NCBI GenBank assembly: GCA_002104905.1
Contig: MCFE01000443.1
Location: 1 to 64,000, forward strand
Direction: 5' to 3'
Source of the DNA: Basidiobolus meristosporus CBS 931.73
Taxonomy: Eukaryota; Basidiobolomycota; Basidiobolomycetes; Basidiobolales; Basidiobolaceae
DNA length: 64,000 nt
Shown here: positions 22,248 to 35,872 of the stretch, piece by piece
Position numbering within the stretch: the stretch's first letter is position 1
Layout of the letters: each line of letters begins with the position of its first letter
Position numbers and translations under genes: made by a program
The notes under the pieces: generated by a model
The model's database searches: none
What the model was told of the DNA's origin: nothing
The model's input: only the letters and a program-made list of their open reading frames with translations

Positions 22248-22904
22248 GTGGGTCTAGTATCATTGGCTGAGAATCTGGGTTGGAGTTTGTATCACCTCAT
22301 ACTTAATACATACAAATACTTGCCTAAACCAATGCCAAGATGCGGTGAAATTAAACTTTCGGAGCTATTCCATTTCCGCAGCAGAATCACGGATGTATAT
22401 AACATATTTCCAGATAACAACAGTGCCTCAGGTTTACCCCCCCCCTTCCTGCCAATGCCAGCAACATTTGATCTTCAAGAGGCCACCCTGACCTTGGGTT
22501 TCGATGCAACCTACCATTATTTTATCTCGGTTTTGTTCGAGGATATAGAGATACCTTTGGACAAGATTACTAAAGTGGGTCTGGGGGCCAAGCATGGGTT
22601 CAAAGGACTGAGGGTTGGTGCTGAGCTTCCTTATGTGTATTTATCTGGTAAGTGTTTATTAACCCTTTGGTTAATCTTATCACCAGGCTGATAGTGGATA
22701 GGAACTATCTACCATCCTTTTAGCGGAGAGAAAAAGGAGTTTTACTACATGCCGCATATAGATACCAGTCGGGTTATCGTACTGAATCTACGCGATTTCA
22801 AGTACGGCAACGTTTACATGGAAGCACCACCACATGCGGACCCAAATCAGTTGGTTCAGGATATTAGAAATGCGATAGAAGGAATCCGAGCTCATCAAGA
22901 TTGA
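22248..22904 (+). CDS. Unrecognised protein with possible PH-like (bacterial PH type) domain; 5' end unresolved
   Basis: Exon 22248(approximate)-22647 and exon 22702-22904, about 200 aa. The intron (54 nt, GTAAGT...GGATAG) is well supported. The pattern of alternating strands (DKITKVGLGAKHGFKGLRVG, then YVYLSGTIYHPFSGEKKEFY, SRVIVLNLRDFKYGNVYM) ending in an amphipathic helix (DPNQLVQDIRNAIEGI) resembles bacterial-type PH domains, by eye only. The frame upstream of 22248 stops at 22239-22241 and no ATG lies before the conserved-looking part, so a first exon must lie further 5'; one candidate is ATG 22165 joined across a weak GTTCCC donor. No function is assigned. Confidence 0.5.
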
Positions 22905-24535
22905 CCAGATGATTGGGCATGATCGTGCCTGGCCCCTGATCCACGAATCTTTGCGCAGCAACCATGCACGCCTAAACAAATTACCTAGTTTCACTTTATG
23001 GTATTCTCTGTGCACAAAATCGCTCTATATGAATAAACAGTGTATATTTTCGTACGGAAGTGGTGTTTTTCTGACCCGACGGAAACAACACCGACCAACC
23101 TCGCAAAACCTCCGATAATGCGCTGATTTTCTTTACATGTTGGCCTTGGGATGCTAGGTACAGATCAGGCAAGCCATTCAGTGTACCATCAGCATATACT
23201 ATCCAGTAGATCCGGCATAAACATTCTATCGAGCACTAATACCACGATACGGATGTTCCATCCACCAACAATCCCAGAAATAATTAAACTTCAACTTCTT
23301 CTCACGATTAGCCATTTGGAGCTTCTTGGACCGCTATCCAGATGGCCTACTTTAGAATACTATCCAGATGGCCTACTTCAGAATATTATGCAACGTGGAA
23401 TAGTCATCTGATCCACCCTTTCACAAGCGTTCTAAGGGAACAGAAGGAGGTGGTTGTACCAGAGCATCAAGGCTATCTAAAAGGGGTTACAGCAAAACTC
23501 GGAATGTGGGTGGTTGTGGGTAGGGTTCCTAATGAGGCTAACCCTTGAAGGTGAAAGACGAATGAATAGGAGAGAGGAGAGAGGAACTACAGCCACTAGG
23601 GTGAATTTGGAAACCGGAATAACTTCCTCACAACGGCAACTAGTCTCGAATCCCAAAGATCGAAACACGCAGAGTTTGGATGTTCCGAGGTTGATCAAGA
23701 TTTCCAAACTAGAATGGCAAGTTCCCAGTTAAAGAAATTCGCACTTCTAGATACAAAAGTAAATTATTCCATATCAAGCTGGGCTTTATCACCGTAGCGA
23801 ATAGCCAGAAAAATCGCCGACATGCTCCAACCCGGTTGACCAGGACTTCCTAAACTCGCACTGATAAACAATTCCCTCTTTTTGGCAAGGAATCCGTCAT
23901 CACTGATCAAATCCGGCTGCTGAGTCAAGACATTTTGTGGCTACCGAAGTTCTATTATTGGTTACGAGCCAAAGGGGGGAGATAGTGGCATTTGAATTGG
24001 TCCACATAGCTACGAATCCTATTAAGCAGTTACCAGGTAGTGATTGGGAACTATAGTCAGAAGTATCCACGTTCGAAAGTGTGTTCGAATGTTAGTGTTG
24101 CTTCTTTAGTAACCTCCAAAGAGCGAATGATTTGGATGGAAGTGAGATTATATATCGAAATAGGCAAGTTCGTCCCTGGTACGATGGTTTCTATCTTCGC
24201 AGGCCTCTGTCTTCCATTGGTTGCCATGCGGATCGAAGGCTTAAACAGTCGCGGGTGTTGATCTTCCAAAGTTCGGCCGTCAAGTATATAAGGCCGAGGG
24301 CTCACTTGAGTAAATCTTCACGCCACTCCAGTCTTTCAACACACCGTTCTCACCACTCCGGAAAGCTCTCGCGCATACACCACTGCAGCAACTGACAGAC
24401 AAACCTCTGGACAGAATCAAGAACACACCATTAACTCAGTTTCATGTTGGTTGCTCGAAACTATATTAGAGCAGGGCCTTTTTATATTGACTCGTTTCTG
24501 ATATAAGACTTACGACTAAGTAAATAATTGATTTG
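22905..24535. other. Long upstream region of the HLH-like gene
   Basis: About 1.6 kb without a supportable gene. It contains a 26-bp tandem duplication at 23334-23385 and TATATAAG at about 24283-24290, a plausible TATA box about 250 bp before the ATG at 24536. A long promoter and leader would suit a regulatory gene. Confidence 0.45.
23334..23385. repeat. 26-bp tandem duplication, two copies
   Basis: Units 23334-23359 and 23360-23385 (CTATCCAGATGGCCTACTTY plus AGAATA), one mismatch. Non-coding. Confidence 0.85.
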
Positions 24536-25561
24536 ATGGAAAATTCCTACAACAAAGGTGGTTCCATTTCCATGGTGGTCCCAACTTCGTTGCGTTCGCC
24601 AAATCATCCATCCGGCAGTACCTCACAAGCCATGGCCTCAGACAAGCCTTATCCCATGGGGAACCCCACGGTGGGCACCAAGCTGAAGCTATTTCGCTTT
24701 GAAAACTCCACCCAAGGCCGAGTTCGTAAGCCACGCAAAAAGAAGAAAGCTGGCTCCTACCTCGTCCACGGGGTGAATATATTGAATAATGACAACACCG
24801 AGCACAAGCCGAATCCCCAAAGACCCAAGCAACGCGATCAGTCTAAACCCAAGAATGATCAACCCTGTCCTCAGGTTGATCCTGCTGTAAAGAAACTTGT
24901 AGATATGCTTCCCTCCATCGGTCGCGAAGGGTCTGGCCACGACACGGCAAATGTCTTGAAGATGGCTGCGGAGTACCTCGAGAAGCTCCGCGACGAGAAT
25001 CAAAATCTACGCTTTGAAAACCAGCTACTCAAAGAATACCCGCAGACCAGCCCTGAGAGTGAGAGACACCCATCCATTGTAATTACCAGTAGCGAAAATA
25101 CCCAACCTCCCAACGAATATATCCCTGTCTCTGCACGCTCCTCCCAGGTTACCAGCCCTTATGTTTCTCCATCCCTGAGACCAATGAGGCCCGGCTCCCC
25201 GCTCTTCAATTACGAACAAGATCAATCCATGGAGATGCGGACCCCCACGTTTAACAGTGGATATATGTCCAACTCATCCTCGGCCTCCTCACCAAGCCAA
25301 ACCCCGCCTCCTCACAACCTAGCGCCCATCCGGACAGACCTACCCCTGCTCCCTCCTCTGACTTCCTTCTTACAGCCAGAGCCCCAATCAGCAGGCACTC
25401 TGAGCATCCCAAGTTCACCAGTATCCGCACACTCCCCCCAGCAAACTGCAGCCAACCGAAATTTCATCGACCACTCACCCATCCAGTTTGCATTTTCACT
25501 CTCCAGTTCGCCCAAACAGAACAACAATCAATCCACTTTTTTCAATGCCTATTCCATGTAA
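24536..25561 (+). CDS. Putative HLH/leucine-zipper transcriptional regulator
   Basis: 341 aa, no introns; start at ATG 24536 (MENSYNKGG), the first ATG of the frame. A strongly basic stretch (VRKPRKKKKA, about residue 64) is separated by about 55 residues from a helix-loop-helix-like segment (VDPAVKKLVDMLPSIGREGS, loop, NVLKMAAEYLEKLRDENQNL) that continues into a short heptad stretch (RFENQLLKE). The last 170 residues are Ser/Pro/Gln-rich, like an activation or repression region. The second helix resembles bHLH helix 2, but the expected basic region directly before helix 1 is not evident, so DNA binding is uncertain. No family name can be given. Confidence 0.6.
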   Translation: MENSYNKGGSISMVVPTSLRSPNHPSGSTSQAMASDKPYPMGNPTVGTKLKLFRFENSTQGRVRKPRKKKKAGSYLVHGVNILNNDNTEHKPNPQRPKQRDQSKPKNDQPCPQVDPAVKKLVDMLPSIGREGSGHDTANVLKMAAEYLEKLRDENQNLRFENQLLKEYPQTSPESERHPSIVITSSENTQPPNEYIPVSARSSQVTSPYVSPSLRPMRPGSPLFNYEQDQSMEMRTPTFNSGYMSNSSSASSPSQTPPPHNLAPIRTDLPLLPPLTSFLQPEPQSAGTLSIPSSPVSAHSPQQTAANRNFIDHSPIQFAFSLSSSPKQNNNQSTFFNAYSM

Positions 25562-25852
25562 AATTCAATTATATATTCGAGACTCGTTAAATAGGGGCAA
25601 CCCCCCTTCTATATAGATGGATGTTCAATAAATCTCTTTCCCGCCCCCCCACTCTCCAAGTGAATCGCTTATGGTTGGGTGCCGTACATATGACCCGGGG
25701 CTTAGGCCACTGGGGAGAAAATCATTTTATATAACCAGAACGTAATGGACAAGGGAAACTACAAAGAAAATTCACCAACATGGTTGACAATCAGTGGAAA
25801 AGTAAAAGAAATCTTGTGTGGTTGGTCATTGGATATTTAGTGTCCGGAAACT

Positions 25853-28507
25853 TCAGTTCTCTTCTTGGGGTGGCTTTTTGGATGGCAATGGGGATTGGTT
25901 TTGGGTGGAGAGTTGAGGGGAGCTTTGGGTACTACGGTCGGCCCCAGTGTTTTCAATGGGCACAGAGCCAGCACGGGTTCCATTGTTGTTTTGAGAATGC
26001 GGGAGGTGGGGTGACACGGAGGTTGGCTTGGAGGGCTCCTCGCTAGCTGGCAGTGGAGGCATGGTGTGGCTCCTCTTGGGCTCGCTGGAGTCGGCGTTCT
26101 CAGGCTCCCGGCTGACGGAATTCTCCTTTCCTCCGCGCATGCTCATCATGCTCATCAGGGCATCCGCGCCGTCGTAATCCTCGTCGAGCTGTTTGTTCCC
26201 TCCGTAGGATTTGCTCTCGCTAGCTTCGTGGGGCTTGTCCTGTGGGGCGCCTGGCTTCTCTTCTACATTTCTACTTTCGTTTTTCCCTTCCTCGTTTTGG
26301 TTTTCTACATTACTCTGCCTGGATTCCTTGACACCGCTTGGCGTGTTACGTCCGCTATGATCGAATGGCTCATATTTGAAGCCTTGAGCATTAGGAGAGT
26401 AGGTTTCGGGCTTCGGTCTATTAGGGTTGATGGGTGAGGGCATGTTGGGAGGTCTTCTATCGCCAGTGTTAGCTTCGCTAGGTCTTGAGTAGGGATCACT
26501 GTGTACCGGGCTATCATGGTTGTGATAATTGCTAATACCGTTGTTGAGTCTTATCGCGTCATCAGCCTCCCTCTTTTCCACGGGCATAGGCTGGTGCTTT
26601 TCCTGCTGCTGATTGTAGGATGGGCTCACGTCGGGCGGCTGCTGCATCCTATGATCCATGTTATGATGGGGGGAGTCGGTCACCGGCCTGGGCATAGGAG
26701 CGTTAGGGCTCATGTGCGGGGGATATGATGGTCTAGCATCGTTCATTCCATAGGGCCCACGAGGGCCTGGGTGCTCGCCTCTATTCATAGATGGATGCTC
26801 TTGAGGAGGGGGTGTACGACGTCCGTGGTTGTTAAGCTCAGGCGGGGGAGCAGGGCGGTCACCAGGTGGCCCATGAGGATATCCGGGGAATCCTTGAGGA
26901 GGGCCTTGAAGGCCGCCGCCCTGTTGAAGTTGCGATGGGAAGTTGCTATTGTTTTGGTAAGTCGAAAGATTAACATCTTGAGGTACCGGGGCGGCGGGCT
27001 GGGGGCCTGCGGTTTGGGCATTGCGGAGCAGTTGCAATCTTTGCTTGATGTGAGGGTTGTTGGGATCAAGCTCGGCCGCACGCTGGTAAGCATCAATGGC
27101 ATCGTTGATTTGGTTGTTGCACGACTCGTACAGGGTACCCAAGTCGTACCAAACCTCGCTGATGTAAGGATTAAGCCGAATGGCACGACTGTAGGCATCC
27201 AACGCATCCCGATATTGGTGGATTTGATAATAAAGCACACCGATAGAGCACCAAAAGGTGGGATTCCGTCCGTCACGGTAGACCGCCTGTTGGTAAGCCT
27301 CGTAAGCCTTGTTGTATTTTTGCTGGGCCATGTAGCATCGACCCAACAAATACCAAGACTGCGCATCTGCACCATCCGCCTCAATGGATTTGGTTAGGTA
27401 TGAAATGGCAGCATCCTGGTTGCAGAATGGCGCATTCTGTTGGTGGAAAAGCCAGCCAAGCTGTTGCAGCACCTTGGCGTGGTTTGGATTCTCGGACAGT
27501 ACTCTCTCGTAAGCTTCTTTGGCCAGTTGGAACTAATGCAAAGTATCAGTCGCATGCACTTCAACACACGGTGTTTCCTCACTATTACCTCTTTCTGTTG
27601 TTCGTAAACATGTCCGATTTGGAACCAAATGTCTACCTCGGTTAGTGGACGAGGAGGGGTGCGAAGGATATATTGGAAGCACTAGCGTAGAGGGGTCATT
27701 AGCATGTTGCTCGAAGGAGCAAACTGAATAAACGGGTGCTTACTTGCAGGCTTAGGTCGAACTTCTGCTGTTGCTTGTATATGATACCCAAGCGAAAGTA
27801 AATCTCGTTGGCCTTTTCGAATTTAGGGTCCATCCGCAGTACGGCCGAGAATGCCTCCTCCGCATGCTCCAATGACTGATACCTGTCGTAGAGTATACCA
27901 ATGCCATACCACAGTTTCGGTTCCTACGAAGCCCAAAGCGGTTAGGTCGAATTCGACTGCATTGGAGGCATGTAAATGCAGTCACTTACTTTTGGATTGG
28001 GGAGATGATATAAAGCCTGCTGATATGCAGTGTATGCTTTCTGTAAGTCGTCCATCATCAGGTAACAATGACCCAAAGCGCCCCAGATATCGCCATGGTT
28101 TCCTTCAATGTTGAGAATTCTTTGGAAATACTCTACAGCCTAAAAACACCGCAATTAAGCATGGAATCAGCGGCGATCAAGTCGAGTGGACATATACCTT
28201 GGGAAATTGTTCACGGCTTCTGCACAAAGAAGCAATCTGAGTTAGCGCAGAGACGGAATAAGGATTGTGCCTGAGAGTGGCCTCATAAGCATTCATGGCA
28301 CGATCGTGGTCAAGCATCAACTCAGCCAAAGCACCTATGAAATAGCAAGGTTTAGAGCAGGCGATGGAGGGGAGATCAGAAGTAAGGGGTCTAACCAAGC
28401 TGAAGCCAAGTTTGCTCATTCATTGAAACCAATTTTTGAGATGCAGTCATTTGCTGCGGAGCGAGGTTGGGGGCTGCTCTAACAGCGGAGGTACCGTTAG
28501 TCGACAT
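25853..28507 (-). CDS. CYC8: General transcriptional co-repressor CYC8/SSN6 (TPR protein)
   Basis: TPR subunit of the Tup1-Cyc8 co-repressor. Exons (plus coordinates): 28396-28507, 28198-28334, 27990-28139, 27744-27923, 27589-27681, 25853-27532; 783 aa. About ten tandem TPRs fill residues 30-400, e.g. DIWGALGHCYLMMDDLQKAY, KLWYGIGILYDRYQSLEHAE, SWYLLGRCYMAQQKYNKAYE, WYDLGTLYESCNNQINDAID; the first, WLQLG.LAELMLDHDRAMNA, and the spacing match Cyc8/Ssn6 and its animal relatives UTX/UTY. The remaining 380 residues are Pro/Gln/Asn-rich, then acidic and Ser-rich, low in predicted structure as in yeast Cyc8. Convergent with the HLH-like gene, 291 bp between stops. Confidence 0.94.
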
Positions 28508-29436
28508 GTTGGTTGAAGTGGATTTGGGCGCGAATTTTCACGATTTGAACGCGTATAAAGACGATCAGCGGATGTTGATGTGTTGAGGGTCTTTGAGTGT
28601 GGCTAGGGAAAAATAGATGATCGCGACACTCTTCACTGCAGGATAAAAGGCTGGTAGGACACACGTACGGAGCAGGAGAGAGATGGGCACCGCTTGCTGG
28701 TTAAGCTAGGGATAAAATTAACTTAGTGTAGTAAAAAATAACAAAACTAGTTTGGTAGGCTAGTTGACTTGGGAATAACTCCGAGAAAGAGTATTGGGAA
28801 AGAAGCAAGAAGGCTGAATGGTGCGGAAGGAAAAAAAATAGACCAAGAGGAACGCGCCAACTAATTGTGTATTTCCAATATAAAATCAAATAGATTTGAT
28901 CTGACGATTGGAATGTTCTCCCACAACGTTAATTCTGGATTTTAAAATGGCCGTTTCTATGTATCCTCAGTATATGTATCCGACTATCCCCATTCAATAC
29001 AAATATCAGGATCGCTGCATATTCCAAACCCAATCGAGATTTGCTAGTGAGTGGTGAAGGAATTGGGCCCAAAGTGCCATCACTGTGACCCGTGCACGCT
29101 CCAATGCCAAATCCTGAATTTTTTTATCACCGAATCCACCATTGCCTGCCCCAGAGCTCACCGCTATATGTGTTGATTGCGATGATTTCGTTTAGCCTAT
29201 TGTTTCTTAGGCTGTCAATTCAGACAATACCTGTGTAACTCTCAACAGAATTGGGGAATTTGTGGTGTCATATGGTGATAATTCCTGCCTCCAGGGTTTT
29301 CTTGTGGGTTTAAGTTGAGCAATGTTTCACAGGAATCGGGCTTATCTTTAAGCCAACTCGGATTCTGTGCCTATCAGGTGTGCGCACTGTACTCCTTTTT
29401 TTCTTCACTCCTCTCTCCAGCGCTTTCAACTCAACT
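28508..29436. other. Divergent promoter region, CYC8 / YRA1
   Basis: 929 bp without a recognisable gene; a small minus-strand ORF at 28701-28889 has no content I can name. Confidence 0.45.
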
Positions 29437-30807
29437 ATGGCATCCGCTGACAGCACCAACATCCTTGACATGTCCCTGGAAGACATGATAAAGACCGACA
29501 AAAAGCTCAGAACCAGTCACCCAAAGCCCAGTTCTGACAACAAGAGCGACCGCGGCAGAAACGACAAGAGAAACCGCTCAACCCCGTACTCGCGTCAGGT
29601 AACTTCGTAACCATCTGGTTTCTTTTCGAGTCCTTCTTATTCATCAGCACTCTGCGACTCGTAGAAACCTCGTCGCAACGGAAACAGTGATGAGCAATGG
29701 ACACACGATCTATTCAACGAGGGCACACCGGCTGCAACCGCTAACCCTCGCTCCAATGACACCTCCACATTTAGAAAGATCCAGGTGGAAAATCTTCACT
29801 ACGAGGTTTCTCAGCAAGATCTCGAGGTTTGTGCTCATTGATATGTTCGCTGATCACCCATGTCTATCAACTGACCGTCCTTGGTTGTTGCTGATTCACT
29901 GTAGGAATTATTTACTACGGTCGGGGCGGTGAAGAAAGTTAACATTGTCTACGATAATGCTGGAAGATCGACTGGTGTGGCCAAGATTCAATTTGAAACC
30001 CCCGCCCACGCGGCCCAAGCTATCCAACAATACAACAATGTCACACTTGATGGTAACGGGGGTTTATTTAGTATGTTGTTAAATGCCCACCCTTGCTAAA
30101 GGTCCTTTGGGCTGTTAGGGAAGCCTATGAAAATCGGGTACGCTCCTGGTGGCCGTGGATCATCTGCCTCTCAACCTTCCATCATGAGTCGTCTTGGCGG
30201 TGTATCCAGAAAGTATGTTCATTTCCTACCCACCCACTTCAATGGTACCCAGTCTTTTCTTCGAATGCTGTTTTGTCCCACGTATACGATGCTCTTCGCC
30301 ATTGCGCGAGAAACCCGCGCGGTTTGAATCGATGATGCGCCAGCGTGTCCTCACGGAATAGTGCTCGAGTGTCGGGCAAGACAGTGATGATGAAATCAAA
30401 GGCAATCAAGCCTGAGAAGCCCAGACGTTTGTTTGTCGTGCTAGACAGTGAACTTGGAAGAAGTCGATAGTTGCAATGGATCAATCTCCCTTCATCTCCA
30501 CTTAATAGCATTTCTTCCAAACTCATCCTTCATCGATCCATCTACTTACGGGAAACCTCTCATGAAAATCTTAGTGGCACCAGAAAACCTGCCAACAACC
30601 GCCCCCGTGGAGCCCAGAGAAGAGGGGACAGACGCAGCGGCCAAAGTGAGCCTCGCGGCAAGCGTGAGCCCGCTAGCAAAGACGACCTAGATGCTGAGCT
30701 GGAGTCCTACATGCAAGTCGATAATGGGGTGAGTGCTCGAAAAGTTCGTCAACATCAAGGATCCCATAGCTGACCGCGTGCCGTTGTAGGTTACCATGCA
30801 AGAATAG
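29437..30807 (+). CDS. YRA1: mRNA export adaptor YRA1/ALY (REF family, RRM protein)
   Basis: TREX-complex adaptor that hands spliced mRNA to the export receptor. Exons 29437-29598, 29665-29826, 29905-30052, 30119-30212, 30575-30728, 30790-30807; 245 aa. N-terminal REF box: NILDMSLEDMIKTDKK (family LD.sLDDiIk..k). RRM from about residue 95 (FRKIQVENLHYEVSQQDLEE, LFTTVGAVKKVNIVYDNAGR, STGVAKIQFETPAHAAQAIQ). Then an Arg/Gly-rich region (PRGAQRRGDRRSGQSEPRGK) and the C-terminal REF box DDLDAELESYMQVDN. Four introns are 66-78 nt or shorter; the fifth-exon acceptor leaves one intron of 362 nt (30213-30574). The last exon codes only for VTMQE. Confidence 0.92.
30213..30574 (+). other. Unusually long intron of YRA1
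   Basis: 362 nt, about five times the usual size in this window; donor GTATGT, acceptor AATCTTAG. Splicing joins AA to T and gives SRKNGTRKPANNRPRG in frame. A small internal exon cannot be excluded. Confidence 0.6.
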
Positions 30808-31119
30808 GAGCATAGAATGAGCAGGATTACTATTTCTACCGTGCCGGCCCCGCCTTCACTTCTGTATCTTGGTTTGAAACGAGCCACGTCCGCTTTTGCT
30901 CTTCCAATGACCCTCTGTTACATAGTCGTTCGATACGTGTCAGCAACACCCATCGTTTCATTACTTTCCTCACTAAAAACACTCAAATCAATGCAAATCG
31001 CGGATTTATTTATTAATCTACTGTGGCAGTATCGGCGGAATAGCGAAGTTTTGTTTATTTGCGGTGGTGTGCTGTGACTGTGACTGTGGCTATGGCTTTG
31101 TCGTAAGCTCAATCACGGC

Positions 31120-33425
<2,306 letters not shown>

Positions 33426-33780
33426 CCGTTGGTCTTATATACGCATCTCAAACTGATTCGACTCGTGGGAATCTCCTGATACGAGACAGCTACATTCGTT
33501 TTGGTAATAGCAGTAGTCGGGTGTCGTGGGGTAGGAGCATTGCGTCGGAATCCACCGATGGTCATTGTTGTTCAGAACTTGTCTGTATTTAAACAAACAT
33601 CTAATCGAGGCTGTTTAAGCGTCGCTCGTACAGGAAAAAAAGGAGTTCACTTGGAATTTTTTTCATCGTTGCCAGAGCAATTTTTTTTATTTTTTTTTCT
33701 GAGGAATTGTGTATGCTTACTTAGCGTTAGATTATTCTCTCCTCTGGGTTCGAGTATTCGTTTCGGTACATACACATCAA

Positions 33781-35651
33781 ATGGGTCGTAGAGCTAAGAA
33801 CAAGCAGCAGGATCCATCTCCTTACGGTGCTGCCCCTAAGGGAGCTAAGCAAGGTGCCACACCCAAAAAGGGATCCAAACCCCAACCCAAAAAGCAAACC
33901 CCCACTCCAACAAAGAGACAAAATAATAGGGCACAGCCTAAAAAGCGTAAGGCTGAGGAGGAAGAGGAGTCTGATTCCGAGGAAGAAGTCTCCCCTCCAC
34001 CCAAGAAGACCAAGCCCGTCAAGAAGTCACCTGCTAAGCCTGCTCCCAAGGCTAACGCCAAAACTACCAAGCAGGAATTGTTCGACGATTCTGACGACGA
34101 GCCTAAGTTCCCCAAATCAAAGAAGGGCTTCTCGGATGACAACGCCAAGTGGCTCAAGCCCAAGAAGGACGATAGCGACGATGAGGATTCCGATGAATTG
34201 GTAAGCTCTTGGCTGAATACTTCGCTCACATATGTATGGCGTGTTGACCTTTCTATTTACAGAACTCTGATGATGACTTTGGCTCTGACCCATCGGAGGG
34301 AGATTTCGGCTCTGATTCCGAGGGTGAACTCAACTCTGACGAAATCCCAGATTCTGATGATTTTGGTAGCGACATGGACTCTGATGATGATGACTTCGAG
34401 GGTGGTCTCTCAGAGGCCAAATCCAAGAAGCTTGAGGCCAAGCAACGTAAGATGGAGGAGGAGGCTGATGCTGAACTCAAAACCAACATTGCCGAAACCG
34501 AGGTCTTCACACTTCCTAGCGGACAGGAGATCGAGCAGGAGAACATGATGGCCCCCGACCTTGTCGTGATCAAGCAGAGAATTGCCGACATCACCCGTGT
34601 TCTCAGCAACTTCAAGGAATTAAGAGACCCCGAGAGATCTCGCTCGGATTACACTGAGCTTCTGATCAAGGATCTGGCTGTGTACTACGGCTACTCCGAG
34701 TTCCTGATGGACAAGTTCTTCCACATCTTCCCTCTTGCCGAGTTGACCGAGTTCTTGGAAGCTAACGAAGTTCCTCGTCCCGTTACCATCAGAACCAACA
34801 CTTTGAAGACTCGTCGTCGTGATCTTGCCCAGGCCCTCATCAACCGTGGTGTGAACTTGGATCCCGTTGGCAAATGGTCCAAAGTAGGCCTTCAGATTTT
34901 CGACGCACCCGTCCCCATTGGTGCTACACCCGAGTACTTGGCTGGTCACTACATGATCCAAACCGCCTCCTCCTTCCTCCCAGTCATGGCCCTTGCTCCT
35001 CAGGAGAACGAGCGTATCCTCGATATGGCCTCTGCTCCAGGTGGTAAGACCACCTATATCGCTGCCCTTATCAAGAACACCGGCTGTGTCTTTGCCAACG
35101 ATGCCAACAAGGACCGTACCAAGGCTTTGGTTGCCAACATCCACAGACTGGGCGTCCGCAACACTGTGGTTTGTAACTACGACGGTAGAGAGTTCCCCAA
35201 GGTGATCGGTGGCTTTGATCGTGTGCTTCTGGATGCTCCATGCTCTGGTACTGGTGTTATTTCCAAGGATCAGTCGGTCAAATTGAACAAGACCGAGCAA
35301 GACTTCAAGATGCTCTCCCACTTGCAAAAGGAGCTCATCCTCTCCGCCATCGACTCCGTCGATGCCAACTCAAAGACCGGTGGATACATCGTTTACTCCA
35401 CCTGTTCCATCACCGTGGATGAGAATGAGGATGTCATCAACTACGCACTCAGCAAGCGTCCCAACGTCAAGCTGGTCTCCACCGGAATCAGCTTCGGTGT
35501 GGAGGGATACACCAACTACAGAGGAAAGAAGTACCATCCCACTCTGAACCTTACCCGCCGCTACTACCCCCATACTCACAATATGGATGGTTTCTACGTT
35601 GCCAAGCTCAAGAAAGTGTCCAACAAGTTCGCGGCCCCCACGAAAGACTAA
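33781..35651 (+). CDS. NOP2: 25S rRNA m5C methyltransferase NOP2
   Basis: Nucleolar RNA:m5C methyltransferase needed for 60S assembly. Exons 33781-34200 and 34263-35651; 602 aa. The first 230 residues are a Lys/Pro-rich then acidic low-complexity region (EEEEESDSEEE, DSDDDDFEGG). The catalytic part has RPVTIRTNTLKTRRRDLAQA, ILDMASAPGGKTTYIAAL (SAM binding), FANDANKDRTKAL, RVLLDAPCSGTGVISKD with the first conserved Cys and IVYSTCSITVDENEDVI with the catalytic Cys, closing with TRRYYPHTHNMDGFYVAKLK. Strongly biased codon use, like the other ribosome-biogenesis genes. Divergent from SelO with 355 bp between starts, including long T runs near 33680-33700. Confidence 0.96.
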
Positions 35652-35872
35652 GGTCTTCGCTTTCACTCCACTCTTCCGGAATCATATGTGTACAGGACGT
35701 CTAAAATAATCATGTCGATCAGTAGTATTCCTTAGATGATCAAGGGGTGCGTTTGTGTAATGCGCTGCCTGACTGAATACTCGGTGACTTTCAGTAAACC
35801 TTCGATTTATAGATATTTACATCGATGCTTATTAGAAAAAATGCAATAAAGCTGTCATTTTATTCGAACGCT

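Noticed and set aside
30320-30430. Possible box C/D snoRNA in the long YRA1 intron (GTGATGATGA near 30382, CCTGAG near 30409)
   Set aside because: The C-like and D-like boxes are only about 25 nt apart, the upstream box is imperfect and no terminal stem could be drawn, so the length of the intron is reported without an RNA call.
34620-35327. 235-codon minus-strand ORF opposite NOP2
   Set aside because: Same effect of biased codons in a highly expressed gene; the NOP2 frame has clear methyltransferase motifs.
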